NCBI GenBank assembly: GCA_012932295.1 | Contig: JAAONU010000001.1 | Location: 29,326,921 to 29,390,920 of the forward strand | Direction of reading: 5' to 3' | Length of the DNA: 64,000 nt | DNA from: Cyclina sinensis | Taxonomy: Eukaryota > Mollusca > Bivalvia > Venerida > Veneridae | Shown here: positions 60,746 to 64,000 of the stretch, one piece after another | Numbering within the stretch: the stretch's first letter is position 1 | How the letters are laid out: every line of letters starts with the position of its first letter | Made by a program: the position numbers and the translations under genes | Notes under the pieces: model-generated | Databases searched by the model: none | Told to the model about the DNA's origin: nothing | The model's input: only the letters and a program-made list of their open reading frames with translations

Positions 60746-62307
60746 GTTGAGCAAAAAATTGAATTAGGATGGCGAGAAAAGATTCTAATGGGAGGCAAAA
60801 ACTGGGATTATCAAATTCTGACTGAACGACAAAATGTTAATTTAGTTGATCAGAAGGCGCTTTAGTCGTAGTAAATCTGTCGGTAGTACTTAAAATAGTA
60901 ACTGGAAATACCCTTTTATCAAAATTTCAGTATGTCGCGCACTACGCTCCCTCAGCAGCTAAATGAATACACTACCGTTACTTCACACCGCTGCTTTAAC
61001 AAGAGTAGATTTATGATATTGACCTTTACAATGAACTTTAAGCAACCAATGAAAGTGCACCAATATCCCCAAAACCGAAAAATCTTTACACCATTTTTCA
61101 TTGGTTTAAACGATCATGTGATTCCAAAAATTATAAATTGACGGGTGTTTTCTGACAATTTTTAAACACATTTTAACTATGCGTTTACGTAAACATCTTA
61201 ATACAGCAATTTAACGTCTAAAAACAACCATACCATCATGATTTTAACCTTTTTGATAGTTTTACTGTTTTTTTTTCACGTATACTTATTAAAAATCACT
61301 TTGAAAAGTGGAATACGTAAGTAACAGGCAGACATGCATTGTTTGTTTACATTTTGGGTTGTCAGTTGTATGTATGGACATTTTGTTGTAAGCTAGTCAC
61401 TGATTGGCTGAAAAGTATGTGGATTTCCCTGTCTAAAAATAAAAATATCGTCCTGAAAATTGAATTTTAGCAGAGGTAAGAAAGTGAAATATTCGATCGA
61501 TGCGCAGGTGAGTAGTCGCGCACACACGGAAAAGCTGTATATACACTTTTTAAAATAGTTGCCACATCAGCACCTTCAGTGCTTTGATTATAAGAACATT
61601 TATCGAAAAACTCGGAGTCGTCTCTGTTTTCGGAGCTATTTTGCTTTGTAATCGTTCAAAATTATAAATTGAGCGCTCAGTCAATTTACATAGTGATGTA
61701 TTGTGCACAGCGATTGAGTGGTATAGAGATTGTCTACAAAACCTATCTGATAAGTCCTCTCAAATGCTACCATAAATTACCGGGCTAATTGAGGCAACTG
61801 TCGAAATGATCAGTAAATCACCGTTTAAAGCCAAGATACCACCCCACATTTGAGAATGTAATAGACGGTTTAAACATTACAGCTCTGTTTTATTTTGTTT
61901 ATGACCAAATGTCGCCTTTGATGTATTGTACCAGCGGAATAAAGTGTGAAAATAAGGTGCTATCAAGTTGAAGATAAATTCAGCACGCAAGGGTAGCCTC
62001 GTAAATCAGGTTTATTAATCAGTTTAAACAGATCGAATGTCTTTAGAACCAGTGTCTGTTTTTCAATATTGGACAATGGAGTCATCGTCTACAGTTACAC
62101 TAATCATTTACTTGAAATCACACACTGCTAGTTGTTCATGGTTTAAATAAATATAGGGTTTGCCAATCCTCATTAAAAATTCAAATGATATCAAATTTTG
62201 TAGTTTTTAAATATTGTTATTGTTGAGTTGTTGCTTTTTTCATAGCTATGACGTACATTTTCACAATTGTAACAGGAACAATTTAGAAACAAATTTTAAA
62301 ATTGGTA
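60746..62307. other. Intergenic with a dispersed element end
   Basis: CATCAGCACCTTCAGTGCTT at 61565 repeats the motif at 34442. GTCGCGCAC occurs at about 60933 and 61515. The 69-codon frame at 60932 is unrecognised. Confidence 0.45.
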
Positions 62308-63312
62308 ATCCTAGACATTATGCCATAATGCATAATGCACTATACAGGTCATGTCTAGTTGTGGTCCTTGACATAATGTCATAATGCCTAATGCACTATA
62401 CAGGTCATGTCTAGTTGTGGTCCTTGACATATTGTCATAATGCAAAATGCACTATACAGGTCATGTCTTGTTGTGGTCCTTGACATTCTGTCATAATGTA
62501 CGATACACTATACAGATCATGTCTAGTTGTGGTCCTTGACATTCAGCATAATGTTCGATACACTATACAGATCATGTCTTGACATTCTGTCATAATGTAG
62601 GATACACTTTACAGGTCATGTCTAATTTAGGTCCTTTACATTCTGTCATAATGTACGATACACTTTACAGGTCATGTCTAATTTAGGTCCTTTACATTCT
62701 GTCATAATGTACGATACACTATAGAGATCATGTCTAGTGTCCTTGACATTTTGTCATAATGTACGATACACTGTACAAATCATGTCTTGACATTCTGTCA
62801 TAATGTTAGATACACTTTACAGGTCATGTCTAATTGTGGTCCTTGACATTCTGTCATAATATAGGATACACTTTACAGGTCATGTCTAGTTGTGGTCCTT
62901 GACATTTTGTCATAATGTACGATAAACTTTACAGGTCATGTCTAGTTGTGGTCCTTTACATTCTTTCATAATGTACGATACACTATACACATCATGTCTA
63001 GTTGTGGTCCTTGACGTTCAGCATAATGTACGATACACTTTACAGATCATGTCTAGTTGTGGTCCTTGACGTTCAGCATAATGCACGATACACTATACGG
63101 ATCATGTCTAGTTGTGGTCCTTGACGTTCAGCATAATGTACGATACACTTTACAGATCATGTCTAGTTGTGGTCGTTGACGTTCAGCAATATGCACGATA
63201 CACTATACGGATCATGTCTTGACATTCTGTCATAAATTAGGATACACTTTACAGATCATGTCTAGTTGTGGTCCTTGACATTCTGTCATCATACTAAATG
63301 ATGCACTATATA
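62308..63312. repeat. ~56-bp satellite, about 18 copies
   Basis: Units contain TCATGTCTAGTTGTGGTCCT, TGACATTCTGTCATAATG and a CGATACACTATACA block; early spacings are 56 bp (62347, 62403, 62459, 62515). Some units lack the TAGTTGTGGTC part. The first units read ATAATGCACTATACA, identical to parts of the 56-57-kb satellite. Confidence 0.88.
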
Positions 63313-64000
63313 AGGTCCCATCTTATTGGGTCCTGGACCTTTTTCTCAGCGCTGCTCTAAAGTAATGTATGTTGCCAAATGTACAGGACACATATAATAC
63401 CTACCAGCGCTTCCTTAACATACTGTATATTTTACTGTATAAGGTACCATTCATTGTGGTCTTGTCCCTTACAGCGCCCCCTTTCTTACTTATAATCACT
63501 AGTTGGTACACTGTTAAACCAGATATATGTCAGCTTTCTTCGTGAACGTAATTTTCGGAGAAAATTGCTGATGATAAGTTTTCCCTTTTGTTGACAAAAT
63601 GATAAACAATAAAGCACCGGCAGTTGCATAATGCAAAGGGTACGTTTTTGTACGGTAAAAAAAAACCTGACAGACAATATTTACGAATAGTTTCCGCCTA
63701 CCAGTAAACGGTACCTGTTTCTTCTCAAACCTCCAATAAAACTAATTTATCTGAATAGCTTGTAACCTCACTGACATTATGTTATTACCTAGCATTACTC
63801 TTGTCACTTGCAATTAAGATACTACTCTACAATTATCTTACTGTGGCAGTAACTGTCGGAATGAATAACTATAAAGTTTTACCTACCGTGCTTGCCTTTC
63901 TGTAAACAAAATTTTGAAATTGTTATCTGATTTACTTCATTTTGCATCAACATTTTGTCATACTTGGCAACATATTTTTAAACTAGGTTTAAAAAAAGAA
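63313..64000. other. Window end, no feature seen
   Basis: AT-rich sequence after the satellite; nothing supported. Confidence 0.6.

Noticed and set aside
1..64000. CRISPR arrays, operons, prophage or bacterial genes
   Set aside because: The tandem repeats lack unique spacers of constant length, and the spliced gene and retrotransposon set are animal.

Overview
This is an animal nuclear window, AT-rich and intron-bearing. It almost certainly comes from a bivalve mollusc, and a venerid-type clam would fit. The evidence is GT-AG spliced exons of a metazoan mitochondrial carrier and a dense load of mollusc-style repeats: pearl-like elements with ~160-bp tandem cores beside ACNG/GTCC microsatellites, a tRNA-derived SINE, many MITEs, and elements ending in a GGGCCATCATGG-type motif. 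There are no operons, bacterial genes or CRISPR arrays. The species is an inference; no search was run.

The only gene recognised with confidence is a complete SLC25A16-type mitochondrial carrier on the + strand: eight coding exons between 34795 and 44032, 318 codons, all introns GT-AG and phase-consistent. Its introns hold repeats, including a ~1-kb hAT-like element in intron 6, and a 6-copy 56-60-bp repeat starts about 100 bp after its stop codon.

Layout. 1-6.3 kb: AT-rich intergenic DNA with a tiny MITE and a SINE-like scrap. 6.3-6.6 kb: decayed pogo/Tigger-like DDE transposase. 7.1-8.3 kb: short exon-like modules repeated on the + strand. 11.7-15.6 kb: diverged ~1-kb units rich in CATCC, with a 66-bp minisatellite. 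15.6-22.8 kb: large array of alternating exon-like modules on the - strand, with diverged relatives at 24.7 kb and possible leading exons at 26.5 and 27.15 kb. 23.2 kb: TTAA-flanked Kolobok/T2-like MITE. 25.0-25.5 kb: pearl-like element, then a polypurine tract. 28.6 kb: foldback repeat. 32.7-34.1 kb: 5'-truncated non-LTR retrotransposon on the - strand, itself split by a 515-bp insertion with an 8-bp target duplication. 34.8-44.0 kb: SLC25A16. 47.5-48.2 kb: composite pearl-like element. 49.9-51.6 kb: 24-copy 72-bp array. 54.7 kb: SINE. 56.2-57.5 kb and 62.3-63.3 kb: two satellites sharing a 15-bp core. 59.4-60.7 kb: another mollusc core-repeat element.

The strongest unexplained signal is the exon-like module family. 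The same short island, with splice-like borders, is repeated about 16 times on the - strand (16.9-22.8 kb), has diverged relatives flanking that array, and appears in inverted orientation at 7.1-8.2 kb. Whether it is a tandem-exon gene, a noncoding transcript or a repeat carrying splice sites cannot be settled from sequence alone.
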